The notes under the pieces: generated by a model
What the model saw: the letters and a program-made list of their open reading frames with translations, nothing else
The model's database searches: none
Told to the model about the DNA's origin: nothing
Made by a program: the position numbers and the translations under genes
Shown here: in pieces, positions 12,611 through 25,229 of the stretch
Layout: each line of letters opens with the position of its first letter
Position numbering within the stretch: position 1 is the first letter of the stretch
Assembly: GCF_901933205.1 (NCBI RefSeq)
Contig: NC_044572.1
Span: 75,637,465-75,701,464 of the forward strand
Reading direction: 5' to 3'
Source of the DNA: Camarhynchus parvulus
Lineage: Eukaryota; Chordata; Aves; Passeriformes; Thraupidae
DNA length: 64,000 nucleotides

Positions 12611-15600
12611 CTACTTCTTCACTCAACCTCTAAACATTTCCCGAACTGCAAACAGAAGGATTCTAAAAATGGGAGAAAAGTTCCTGAAATGAAGCTTCTT
12701 ACAATAAGATGTGGTTATCTAGAAAACCTACAAAAGAGTTTAGAAGGATTTTTCTCTGGATTCCATGTAATTTTTTGGTCTCAGGATCTCAGGGTCCAGA
12801 TAGGAGCTCTTAAATGTTCTGGATCTCACATAGTATGAAGAGTTATTCTGGGCTGTATGACCTTATCCAAACTCTTAACACACAAGCACATTTCTGGGTG
12901 TTGCTTAAACTAGAAGAAAGGCTGTGTTCACTTAATTATGGAAAGTTTTGTGTAAAGAGAGTCATTACATTTGCTGAGAAGTGTTCCTTCTGGTAGAATC
13001 AGTTAGCCATCTAAATACACTGTACCAGCAATATTTTTACTGGAAGTACGATTTTTCTACAAAAAGGTAACACTGCTGATATCAGATACAGAAACCTCTA
13101 TAAGAAAAGGAGAAGAAATGTTTCCAGAACAACATCATTGTGGATGTTTCTGTAGATGAGATAGAACCATTTTTTTAAATGACATTGCTGTAACTCTTAC
13201 ACCTTCCAATCAAAGTTAATACTAATATTTTTCCAGTGTTTAACCTCTGGAGTATTATAAACACTACATTGTCACATCACACATTGCAATCATGACAGCC
13301 ACAATACACAGAGTAACACTATACAACTTCAGAAGGCTTCAAGTACCAGCTCTCCTTGTTCCTTAGCCCACCCAATTTTTATGCCCTCCATCTACATGCC
13401 TTACACCTGTGTGCCTTCTGTTTCTTTTCATGATTGGACAGTGCACCTGGGCACTCCATGTCTCATTGCTTTCAATGCTGCTCACCTGCTTTTCACAGCT
13501 GTAGCCCATCAGGGATGAAGCTCTGCCACAGCCCCACTGCCAATTACCACAAACTGTGGGCCTACACTACATTTATTAAAATTTGTAATCTAATCTGTCT
13601 CGTGAGGGTTCTGATTGTAACTCAAGAAACTGCAGCATATGCAAAACTTGAAAGAGCAAGCATACTTTTCAAGAAATTTGGATTAGGTAATAATTTTGTA
13701 TTTCCTATATAGTGTTTATTAATGATTACAACAACTTAGCATATCAAAGACCTTAGTAGAATTATATTATTTTACATAGTATCAAATGGACTCTTCAATA
13801 AATATTAATCACACGCTACAATTCCTATGCTAAATGGGACCATAAATATTGTTTCAGCTGAGTAGTAAAGCAGAGTCAATGATACTGGTCATTGTATTGA
13901 CCTTATTTCATTGCATCTCATGTCTAATCTGTTGACCACGTTACCACAGCCTTTTAAAAACTATGATTTATATTTTTTTCTTTTCATTTTTAATACTATT
14001 TATTGTAATTTCAGCATCATAAATTTAGTTTGGTCTCTGAATTCCATTAACATACTGTTTATTTTCCCTAGTGAATGACCAAAATATTAAATTAAGTATT
14101 TAATGGTCCCAAACTGAACAGATCTCCCTCAAAAAAATCAATAATCCCTCAACAGATCTCTCTCAAATAAAAGTGGCTTTCAGAAGTATTTCTTTTTCCT
14201 ACTATATATACAGATTCATATATTTTAATGAAAATAGTGAACTCTTTTAATTGAAAACAAATATATTTACAATTCGTTTATAGAAGAATGATTGCAGAAA
14301 CTTAATGATTCATTTATTTTGATTATAAATATATTTCAACTGTCATTTTGCCAATTTCGGGTATTTCAAGAGATTGAAGGAAGTAAAGTACTAAGTAACT
14401 GTATTTACTTGCCTGGTCATAGTAGCTCTCCATAGGCATCTCTTACCTAAATTCTTTTATTTATTTTCTTGATATCTTTATTTTAGATTATTAGGGTTTA
14501 TACTAAGCAATTTTTTCCATCTTTATTAAGCCTTCTGTATTCAAAAAATTATGTGAGATTTCTTTTATTCCTGCAACGTTCTAAAAGTAATTTTCCAGAT
14601 TTTATTAAATTGTTCTGTTATTAAAATCAATGGTGTCAACTGTCAATAGCAATTGAAATATAGCTAACAGAAAGCAGTCTTTTTTTTCCTTTTTTTTTTT
14701 CCCTTTCTAAATATCACCAGTTTGATTCCACTTTTATCTATCAGGCCACTGTATCTTACTCCCTTAAGCCTTTTAGATGTCACTCTGCTCTTTTCTTCCC
14801 TTTCCAACATCTGTACAGGCCACACTGGAGAATTACATTAATTTGCCTGATATTTTCCCGTATTTCATGTAAAGCTGCAAAGCAACTACTTAAGAAGGAA
14901 AAAACCTAAGGAGTTCTTGCTTGTTTCTTTTAGAGAGACTTAGAGTATCCTACCCATTGCTCTGAAATCTCCTCTGTTGATGTATCACAAAGCCAAGTCC
15001 TGCCTAGGGCTGGTTCTGTGATCCCAGCAGTACAACAGGTAGGCCTTACTCCCTTGAAGTATAGTTGCATGAATGATTTTATGGTGGTAACTCGACTCTG
15101 ATAAGGTCTTTTTTCCTGAAACTGAATCTCCTTACACTGCTGTATTATGTAAGTTCAGAGCTTCTTGAGCCTGAAGAATTCCAGTCTTCAACAAAAGTAA
15201 GGTGTTTTGAATTTTCTAGTAACTTTCTTAGTCCTATAGTCTACCCAACATAAGGGAGGCTCATTTCCTTCTCTGGATCATAAAGAAATCATTCTGAATA
15301 AGCTCATATGTACTTTTCCTTAGCTTGAAATATAAGGAGACATATACCATCAGGCATAAAATATCAGGCATCAACAAGGGCAGGCAGCTTCTGGGAGAGA
15401 CAAGGAGTTAAGCATGGCAAGGCAGGCAGAGGCAGTTGTCACACTGACAATTTATGATCTTTCAGCTAATGAAAAACAAAGGCCTGAAGCAACTATCTCA
15501 ATTTCTTTGCCTGCAAATTGCACTTCTGTGTAATTTTTAGTTTTAGAATATAATAAGGAAAGGAGGCAGAATTTTAGTTCCAGAAGGATGGAGTGATTAA

Positions 15601-16741
15601 AAATGTGAAACACAAGACTTTCAAGCAGAAGTAGGTTTAAAACTTTCTATTCAATAAAACTGACACACTTTTGTCTTATGGTGTAACCCATAATGTTCTT
15701 TTTAGGAGGAATCTAAACTAAATCTCTTAAATGAGATCCATACACTAAATAAAGCCACTGTTTTGTCTTAGCTTCAATTGTGCTTTTTATCTTAGAATAT
15801 ATGTGTTGTTCACATAGAAATGAACAGTAAAAGTATTATTTATGTGGTCTGTTTTTTTCTTCTAGCACAATCTCTGCTTGTATAGATCCTCTTTTCTTCA
15901 CTTGCATATCAATTGTACTTCTATTGTTTTCAAAACATTCATATTCCATCTCAGACAATTTGTCTTTGGGTTTTTGTTTTGTTTAGGTTTTATTATATTA
16001 TCATATTTCAATTTGTCCAGAAACAAGTCAAAACACCCTTCCAACAGACTCTCCCTGCTCCTTCATTTTGTCTAGAGGGGGACTGGATGGCTGAACTAGA
16101 ATTTTCAATCCAAACCTTTATTTAAATTCTGTCTGCTCTTCCCTAGACATTTGCATATATGCATTGACACCATGGCAAAAGAAAACACAGTGAATCAATC
16201 TACCAAATTCATTCGTTGCATAGTCCTTATGCATGCACTGTGTACCTCAAAGTTCTAAGCAGAAAATTCCATTAGAAGGGAAGCAAACAGTCAAATATAT
16301 TTGAACTTTCTTTGGCGTATCCGTGCTGGTTTGCATGCTACTCTTTTCTTCTCATTAAACAGTTTTTCTCTCTGACATTCCACTCCCTTACTTTTCACCA
16401 GCGATTTAATGATGGAGCTGTTCTCATAGTCAGATGCATTAGTAGTGTGGTATGTCAGAGTCTGGTGTGTTAACTAAACATGCATTTTTAATCTCATTCT
16501 GCTGACATAAGTAAAAACATAGGACAACAAGATCATCGGCATTACCCAGTAGAATTTTTGTTCATACATATATATGCGCATATACATACACACACACACT
16601 TATGTTCTGTCTTATTTTAAGAGTTCACATGGTAGAAATCCTTCATGCTATTTCGCACCAAGATATTCTAGTGCTTTCTTGTATTAATACTTCCTTGTGT
16701 TGTATGTAAATGTTTTACACAGACTAAGGCTTCATTCTTGC
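12611..16741. other. Unique AT-rich non-coding DNA
   Basis: No gene or interspersed repeat was recognised in about 4.1 kb. Short T-rich runs occur near 14680-14705. A 17-bp near-duplicate centred on CAGATCTC occurs twice near 14117 and 14150. A pyrimidine-purine alternating tract at 16563-16598 is listed separately. Open frames do not exceed 92 codons and have no recognisable content. Confidence 0.6.
16563..16598. repeat. Alternating pyrimidine-purine tract (TA/CA/GC)
   Basis: Thirty-six bases alternate strictly between pyrimidine and purine. They run from a TA-rich part through TATATGCGCATATA, itself a 14-bp palindrome, into a (CA)n run. Such tracts behave as microsatellites and can adopt Z-DNA or cruciform shapes under supercoiling. 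No gene is nearby. Confidence 0.8.
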
Positions 16742-17080
16742 AGAGGACACTGAAAGAAGACCTCATTGTTGTCACAGTTCCTTGCGAGGGGAAGAAGAGG
16801 GCTGAGTGCTGTTCTCTCTGATCACCTGTGATAGGAATGGCATAAAGCTGTCAGGGAAGGTCTAGGTGGAACACTAGGAGAAAGTTCTTCACTCAAGGGT
16901 GGTCAAACACATGAAATAGGCTCCCTAGGGAAGTATTCACAGCACCAAACATGACAGAGTTCAAGTGTTTGGACAGTCATCTCAGGCACATGGTGTGATT
17001 CTTGGGGAGATGCAGGGCCACGAGTCGGACTCAATGGTCCTCGTGGGTTCTTCTAAATCAGGATACAACTTGATGAATCT
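16742..17080 (+). mobile_element. CR1 LINE 3' end, plus orientation
   Basis: The last part of a CR1 reading frame and its 3' UTR can be recognised. An AAGACCTCATTG segment lies near 16757, GAGAAAGTTCTTCACTCAAG near 16880, AGGCTCCCTAGGGAAGT near 16919 and CAGAGTTCAAGTGTTTGGAC near 16955. The UTR block GGCACATGGTGTGATTCTTG starts at 16985. It ends with TCGGACTCAATGGTCCTCGTGGGTTC and a decayed tail. This is a different CR1 subfamily from the copy at 9780-10268. It is dead, with frames broken. Confidence 0.88.
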
Positions 17081-18415
17081 TACTCTCTTCATAACATAAT
17101 CATATTAATGACCTAGACCTATGATGTGGTACTCAAGAACCCGGATGTTTTCCTCCTTAATACACATCTCAGGGTCCCAGTGTGCAGTCAAGACTATTGT
17201 TATTCCTCTTTAAGTGCTATAGTGTTCAGTGTTATGCCACTTGTACTGTCATAAACATTCAGGCTCCTTAGTTCTTCCTAGCTTGAGCCTATTATTTCCC
17301 TGCTTCCTTAAAACTTCCTACCTTTGTGCCTGCAGGTATCTTTAGCCCACTTCTACTTTTCCTACTGTAATGATTTTAAACAGAAAATACATTTCCCAAG
17401 GAGAAGTTTAAAAAAACACATTTAGTAAGACATTTCCCTATGATTATCCATTTAGGTGCAAACACTTGTTGTCTCATATAGGCAGTTCTTCAAACTGGGA
17501 TTCACACAGCAATTGAGCAAATAATAATTCTTCACTTTAATCCAGTACATTTCATTTGACACTATACCAGATGTTTTATAAATTATGGGATTGAATGTGT
17601 TTAATGTAGCTTGGCCAAAAACAGAAGAAGCAGTAGAAGAAGAGAATCTGAAATTGTCTCTGGTATATTTGATTTGTACCATTTTCTTCCAAATCCTTTA
17701 AGATTTGAGGTTGAATCTATATGCTGCAACCAATCTAGTGACATCCTAACAGCACAGAATTGTGGTATAGAATCCATAATGCCTTACCCTACTTCAATAT
17801 GAATGCATCCTGTATCTTACACTAAACACAAGATTAAAAAAAAAAACACCTTAAAGCATTAATCCGCCTTTCTAATGGAAAAATAAATATTTTCCATTTT
17901 AGTTGATCCAAGCTTTTAAAATAGTCCTCTATATGAATTTTGTTATCCTTTGATGCTTTGTCCCTTTTAGTATTTTCTTAGTGTTGTGTAATTGACCAAA
18001 GGAAGCATAAAAGTGAGTCACTGCACTGACTGAAAAAATTTCTGCAGGTAACGCAGTTCAATTTCTTTCCATGTTATCATTATTGTCAGTATTAATCTAT
18101 GCCAGCAAAATGCATAAAATTCATTTTCTTATTTTCACTTCAGGAGGCAGTGAAGAGATATTGAATATTCAGAATTTAACCTTTTATGTAATCCATTTCA
18201 GCTTAATGCACCAACAAACAAAACTGATATTGATGCACTTAATCATTGCCAGTGCTATTTTTACCTAGTTTTCATGTATGAACTTTTTGAAAAAACTTGT
18301 TGATTCTTACAGTTGGAGTTCACTCTTTCCTTCAAGAGCACCTCTACAGTCACAAACTAATGCAATAAAAATGGTGAAGTTGTATGTGGGCAAGTTTGAC
18401 CTGTAGGTAAACTGA
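17081..18415. other. Unique AT-rich non-coding DNA
   Basis: No gene, repeat or RNA was recognised. Open frames reach only about 76 codons. Confidence 0.55.
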
Positions 18416-19904
18416 TGTGCTGGTTTTGCATTACTTGATTTTTGGTGAGGAGGGAAGGAGCCAGCCATGGAAATGATAGTTCTAAGAGAAGCTGCTAAGA
18501 GCTTCCTTCGTGCCTGGTAAAACCAACAGCTGCTGATAAGCCAGTTAAAGAGCTGAACACACCTCTGTGACATTCACATTTTAAAATGAAGAAGCCCAGG
18601 AAAGCTTTCTTGCTTTCTGATTCTGAAGAGAGAAGTTCCCCCCCCATCCCCCTCCCCAGCCTGGTGGCCGGGTCGGGGAGGGGAGGCCACAGGGCCCTGG
18701 CTGAGGCAGGGCTGGGCTGTGGCCATTAACATTGTGCCAACACTGAGCCCTGCCTGTCACCAGCCCAAGCTAAATTGGGGTATGCCAGTCCCGGGGAGCA
18801 GCTCCAGGCTGGCCTGGACCACGGTGCGGGCTGCTGAGATCCCAGCCACTTCTTCCACCTCCCCCAGCGTGGCCACTGAAGAATCCTCCACTGTAAATAT
18901 CTCCGGCTGCCCAGCAGGGATCACACAGCCATGCACAGGCCTGGGTGAGATACTAACTCTCTTACGGCACAGATGAGACTTGCAGACCTTCAATCCTCTC
19001 TCTAGTGAGAGAAAAGGACAGTGAAGACACGTAGAAGACAGTATGAAGACACCAAGGTCTGTAAAGAAGGTGTCAAATCCCAGATGGGAGGAGAATGACG
19101 AGATGCCTTAGTCTTGGGCTGAAAATCTTTTGTAAGGCCATGGTGATGGACTATGACACAATGGAATATCCCTGTAATTAATGAAAAAAAAAAACAAACA
19201 CGGGGGTTTGTTTAAACTGTAGACATGAGCGAAGGCACCTATGCTGAAGCAAAGCAGATGTTGAAGTAGTTGTGATCCAAATAAGAAGTTTGAACAGAGA
19301 GCAAGATAAGAGTGATGAAGACGCTTTGTCCCCAGGGAAGGAAGCGGATGACCTCTGTTCCCAGAGATGATCTCACAGATGAAGAGAAACCTTGCTTCTG
19401 AAAAGCTCATTCTTAAAAGTCTACCCCATTAGCCAAAGATTGAGCCCTCAAAAACAGTTGTGGGGAAGGCTGTAAGTCACGGGGAGGGACGTTGCCATAT
19501 AGAACAGACATTAATCTTCCAGGCAGCTGATTGGCTGTCATTGAAGCCATGAGAGAACTGTTTCTTGTGGAGAAGTCTTCACAGAATTGCAAGAGATACT
19601 CCTCTCACTAAGTGAACTTAAAAAAGACTATTCTAAAGGCAGTAAACTCACTGAACGTCCCAAGTTTTGTCGCTTTACCTTGTCAGTGAGAGAGGAAAGA
19701 AGGTTTGGGGGAAGGAGAAGTGTTCTGAAGGTTTTATTCTGATTCTTACTATTCTTTCTTTTAGTTCTGTTAATGAAGTTTTCTTTATACTCTTTAAAGT
19801 TTGGAGCCTGCTTTGCTCTTTTCCTAATCCAATCTCACAAGAAAAAATGAGTAAATATATTCTAGTGGGTGCACTGGCATTTAGCCATCAATAAACCCAC
19901 TACA
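18416..19904 (+). mobile_element. Long (about 1.5 kb) solo ERV LTR
   Basis: The element starts TGTGCTGGTTTTGCATTACT and ends CATCAATAAACCCACTACA. This is the head and tail pattern of a bird ERV LTR family with TGTRTTGG...CCCACYACA ends. An AGAAGCTGCTAAGAGCTTCC block near 18488 and a CTCTGTGACATTCACATTTT block near 18562 match that family's U3 region. The sequence TTTTAAAATG near 18580 sits where the TATA box is expected. The middle (18640-18960) is a GC-rich island with a C8 run. No flanking duplicate or internal viral sequence was seen, so it is scored as solo. Contiguity between the two recognisable ends is inferred rather than proven. The 80-100-codon open frames inside are not genes. Confidence 0.65.
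18638..18645. repeat. C8 homopolymer in a C-rich run
   Basis: Eight C residues followed by CCCCCT-type runs, at the start of the GC-rich core of the long LTR. Confidence 0.8.
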
Positions 19905-20999
19905 TAAATTGGTCCATTGGCTGGCAAAGCTCAGATTGGCAAACAAAAACCACTACAAATAACTGGTGTTTCTGCCCGGTTTCAAACTGAAACCGCCACA
20001 TCTGAAAACTCCAAGTAGAAAGAATGCTAAACCTCCATAAACTGCTCATTTTACTTGGTGAAAATTTAAATATACGTATCATGCCCAAAATACTTCCATC
20101 AGTTTTCTCTGGGGAAAAAATCCACATCGGTTGTACCTTCACCTTAGTCCTGAAACAAGGAAGGAAGGAAACATAAGGAAGACAAATGCCTTTTGGTATC
20201 AATCTACTCTCCTTTGCAATCTGGACAGAGTGAGGACATAGGCTAGCTTTCAGTCTGCTATCCCTGATGCTCAGTACAAACAAAATAATTTTCTGAAGAT
20301 AATTTTATGGATGTCACATTGAAAATAATTTTTTAGAACTGACGATGTACAGACACAATGTTATAGAAATTTCTCTCTTTATTTTCAGCTCCAAATTAAG
20401 TTACTATAACCCTGTCTTATCTAAATCTACACATTTTTAATTTATTCTGCCTCTCATCCCAGAGGTCATACACCTAGATGAGCAAAAAATCCATAAGTCT
20501 TGAAGACTGTTGTTGACTAAAGTTCAACTCAATTCCTTCAGCTGTATTCTCTGCACTTGACACAAACTCTCCTTCTCATTATACATTATGTTCAACATGT
20601 ATATAATTTCTCAGAAAATCTTTTTACTTCTTTTTATTCTACTCTTTTTACTTGCTGTTGGATGCTGACAACATGAATAGCTTTAGATTTTGAAATAGTT
20701 TTATTCTATATTTGCTTCTTTACAGAACTTTGATGTATGTTACTTTGCAGTCTGTTCATTTTTAATACTTTCTGTGAGTGTTTATAACAGCTTACATCGG
20801 GTTCAAAAATCATTATTTGAACATATGTAAAGCTACTGCCAATGCTCACATTTGCAGAAGACAGCTTGATATGGCTAATTATAACAGTCTAGATTCTTTC
20901 TTCTAGTAAACCTTTGACCAAGGACTCTACGCTAAAATCAATACTCATTCTTTTGAAGGTTTAGATTAGGCCAAGGGATACTTTAATGTATCACTATAC
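19905..20999. other. Non-coding DNA downstream of the long LTR
   Basis: A minus-strand open frame of 127 codons spans 19900-20283. It shows no signal peptide, domain or homology that I recognise, starts within the LTR edge and is not supported as a gene. The rest is AT-rich unique DNA. Confidence 0.5.
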
Positions 21000-21142
21000 T
21001 TTAAAATATATAAATCTTTTATAAATATAGACTTCTATAAAAAATCTATAAAATAAAATAGACTATATATAAAAATATATCTTTTATAAAATCTATAAAA
21101 TATAAATAGAAATACATATTCTATAAAATATAGATTATATTT
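21000..21142. repeat. AT-rich low-complexity tract of TATAAAA-like units
   Basis: About 140 bp consist almost only of A and T, with recurring variants of TCTATAAAATATAAATAG and TCTTTTATAAA. The units are irregular in length, so it is a decayed AT-rich minisatellite or low-complexity region rather than a clean microsatellite. Confidence 0.8.
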
Positions 21143-24100
21143 TTCCCTCTCCCTGAGATTTACTTCTGAAAACTTTTCCAAAAACATTTCCAGAGACCTT
21201 GACAAGATTTTCTCTTTTTAAACCCATGTTGGCAGCTGATGATATCATTCCCAATTCTTCAAATACCTGGTCTTAGTATCATATAGATTGTAAGCCTTCT
21301 CTGATATTGAAGTCCTCACTCCATAATTAAAAAGAAAAACCTTTTACATTTCACTTTTTTTTCCCCCCAAATAGAACTCCCAGTAGGTTATAGATTAAAA
21401 AAAAAAACCCCGAAATTGCTGTATGGTACATTATATTAAAATCTTCAATAACTAAACTACATACTTAAAATATTGCACATTTTAATGCTAAAATGCTGAC
21501 ATAATAATTAGAATTTAAATGTCAGTGAGTGGAACCCCTTCACATGGGAGGGAGGATGAGGTGGAAGCCATGAGTGATCCCAGCTCACCAGCACAACACC
21601 TGAAAGCTGTGAGCAGGGCAAGGTGACAGGCTGCACTGTCTACCCCAGACAAATTGAAACACTCAATTTGAGTTCAGAGCCCACCTGGTGAATCTAGTCA
21701 GGAGATGGGGCCAGAAACATAATTGGAAACATGATTGGAAACTATGCATCCAGAGACAGAACTTGAGAAAGCACACCTCCAGCATGGTTCTGACAAGGAG
21801 GGGGCACCTGGCCTGTGATGTGGTCCTGGACCCTCAGGCAGAATCCAAGGGACACTACTCAGGACAGTTAATATGGCATGGTGCACTCTGGGTCCTGACA
21901 CTTAACTAAGAGAGTTTTTCAATTTTCTGTATCTATTTTTGGTATTGTGACCTAAATGTTCTACCATTCTGGGTTCAGTTAAGATTTACATTCAAGAAAA
22001 GCTTAAAAATAATAAATCTTGGATGCTCAAACAAGATTTTGGAAATATAAATGCAAAAAGAAATAAAATATAGACATGCAAGTACAAAGCTTTCTCTTGA
22101 TCTCATTCACCAAAGGTTTCTGAACTGGAAGTTTTCATATAGCTTTGTAATACATTCTCTGCTACTGAAGTTCTTAGCCAACAAATAGAATGTAATGACA
22201 TTAATTTATGCCAGCATCAAGCTGAGCATTTGTAATGCCATTTCAATTGTCTTTATAACTTGAACATTTTCTTTTCTCCACTAGAAATCTCCTGTTTCAT
22301 CTTATGATTATAGTTTCTCTTTTAGTTATTTTTTTTAAATTCATCAGGGAATTATCCAAAATTTTATTCAAGGTTTTCAACAACCATTCTGACTGGTTTT
22401 TTTGTGGTATTAGCTTTTCCTTTTCTTAAAATACATTCATCTTGTAAGTTTTGTATCACTTAGGATTTTGCATGCAACCCAGAAAGCCATTATAAAAGAT
22501 TTGTATTTGGATTTTCTTGTTTGTTTTGTTATGTTCTGTTTTTTTTCCCTCTTCCCACTCTCTCTACACCCCCCTTTTCCCCTAGAAAAAAATATAGGCA
22601 TACTTTTGTATAAAAGAAGTAATTTGACATAGTTTTGAAACAGCATTTTGAAAATATCTACAAGTGGTATTTATTTAATTGATGTGACGATTGTTTTATT
22701 TTTAGAGCTGCTAATTTAAATTCTTTTCCTGAGATCTATCTGAAAAAAAAAGTCACAATAGGAACAGTGTAGAAATTATTTTGATTACCAGCTCTTCATA
22801 TTACTGCAAATATCAGGAAGCAAGGATCAGAGGATCAAGTGGCTGTGTAACTTAGTCTCTACACAGCTTCCAAGCCATCCTGTATTATCATTTCTAGATA
22901 TGTGTAGAAGTGAGTGAGGCATCTGGAAAGTATTTTTTTTCTAAAGAGATAGTTTAATATTAGGCATATAATCTCTGCATACCTACTTGCCTAAACGAAG
23001 GCAGACTTTTCAAGGACTCTTAGCTGGTTACCTCTATCAGCTGCACAATTCTGTGCAAACACTGGGGAAAAACAGGGAGACTTCTGTACTTAAGTACATG
23101 AAGGTACACTTCATGTGGGAGCAAAATTTTTAAGTACAGTATCTTAAAAATGTATTTAAGAAAGAAAGGGGGAATAAGAGCATACATCTGGTATACTCAC
23201 ACCATTACCAGAGTTTTGTGACCAGCTAGGAGTCTTTCTCTTGCTAACTTACACCTGTTGTCAACCTTGAATAATATTGGTCCAATAAAACTTTTAGTCA
23301 TTAATTTAAATGAATAAGCCTCTTTTTTTCGGTCATATGTAACAAATATGAAATCTCTGATATCATTGTAGAACTGTCATATACCATCTCTATTGAAACA
23401 GAAACAAAGGGACATGGAAAAATAAATTAAATTTAAAAGTATATTATTTAGTAATTAATGATGTACCATTGTATAATTCAATTGTGTCTCATCCAGAACC
23501 TATTATTTTTAACAATAAAATTCCATAAAATAGTTCAATTTCTGCTGCTTTTCATGGACCTATGTTATCTTCCTAGGAAACAGATTAGTTTCTTGAAAAG
23601 AGTTTGTAGAATAATACACTCCTCTATGACTTACAAGCAAAAGGTCGGTAAAAAAAAAATTAAAATTTCTTTTTCTGCTTCACCTAATAACATGTATTCT
23701 CAACTCTTCACCTGCACATTAACTTTGCAACACAAATACACAGTTAACAGAAATGAACATTTTAAGCTCTAAATCAGATCAAAGTGACAAGGCCCTGTGA
23801 TTTAAGTGCAACTAATCTAAAACTTCTGCTAGGGAAGTTGTAGCAAAGTGCAAAGCCTCAAAAGACGTTAGAAATCATATGGTTCTCTCAAAGGGAATAT
23901 TTAAAATATATTTCTCCTTTGTGGTCTTTTCTCAGAAATGATACATCAGTGAGAGAGTATGAGCTGGGAGGAACAACAAGATTTTGGCAGCAGAATGCCT
24001 TCATTAGTCACAAATGTGCTCCTCGTTTAAGACTGCTTGCCACCAAGGGGATCCTCATGAACACTTGACAACACTTTAATTTCTTTATCACCTGGTGACC

Positions 24101-25229
24101 AAGCATACAGACAGTCTAGCAGATGGATGTGCACAAAGACAAGCCAAAAACTCAGCACCCACGTCAAGGTGAAGTATGTCATGTGGAGTCTCTATCCAGC
24201 TGCATCAAGTGCAGGCTTGTGATAAACTACAGCCTCAACATTTTTGGGATTATTACAGATTTAATTTAATTCCCAACAATTCTAATAATTTAGAAGTCTA
24301 GGTTTTTTAACAGTTTCTAAGGAAGGGAGCAATTCACACACCTATCCAGTTGTCATAAGAGCCTTCTGCACATATGGAGACCTTCTCATTTGAAAAGAAA
24401 TTTAAGTGCAGAAAATCTAAGATGCATAAGTAATTTGATACCCATAGAAATATTGTGAAACTAACAGATGTAGCAAAACTCTACGTAAGATCCAACAAGA
24501 GGGAAAGATGAGTTTGTTTTAACACAAAACATTCACTTACACTCATACTGTTATATCACCATCAACCACCAAAACAATTGAGTGCAAGTAGTCTGGCCTA
24601 CAGCACTGCAACATATATCCTGTGACCTAGTAAAGATTAGAAGTTACAGTTATAACAAGTTACAAGAGCTATTCACTTCTGCTTATCCAGGTACCATCAA
24701 AATCCAAACATTCCTGAAATTTTGTCTATCTGATGATTGTACAACTAGACATATCCCTTCTTTCTCCATTCATATCAATTTATCAAATTTCTCTTTCTAT
24801 TCTATTAAAAATCTCTACTTACAACAGTGAGGCCTGATATTTTAGAATTATGGTGTACTTATCAGGGTCCTAAATATCACAGCATGAAATCCACATTATT
24901 CTGACAGTTGCTCGATCTCACTTTAGAACATAGATGTTCTCAGAATTTTGTGTTCTGTACAGCTGATGGCCTGATGTGTTTTTTCAGAATCACTAAAAAT
25001 TTTTAAATATTATTTTATTTTGTGATTGATTTAGAATAGATTTAGAATTATAAAAAGCTCATGCTTCTGATAGGCAGTCCTAAGCACTGTCATTAAAGGA
25101 TTAAATGCAATTAGACTGTCATGTAGTTCATAATGGAATCATAAAAATACATGATAAAAAGAGTGCCAGTCAGATTATATAGACTGACATATAAATTAAA
25201 CAAACTCTGTGATCATTTGAGCTCAAAAG
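21143..25229. other. Mostly unique non-coding DNA
   Basis: No gene was recognised. A less AT-rich block at about 21530-21905 stands out from its surroundings and contains two short open frames on opposite strands (73 and 67 codons). It may be an old repeat that I do not recognise. A palindrome cluster at 23081-23116 is listed separately. The 104-codon plus-strand frame at 23458-23772 is AT-driven and not convincing as coding. Confidence 0.5.
23081..23116. other. Overlapping palindromes
   Basis: CTTCTGTACTT (23081-23091) is followed directly by AAGTACATGAAG (23092-23103), a near-perfect palindrome with one bulged base. The right arm pairs again: ACATGAAG (23096-23103) with CTTCATGT (23109-23116) across the loop GTACA. 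The same arm can therefore form two alternative stems. Function unknown. Confidence 0.6.

Noticed and set aside
18719..18993. Paired open frames on both strands in GC-rich DNA
   Set aside because: They sit inside the long LTR, where GC richness lowers stop frequency. Not genes.
19900..20283. 127-codon minus-strand open frame
   Set aside because: It overlaps the end of an LTR, has no recognisable motif, and its length is not unusual for 64 kb searched in six frames.
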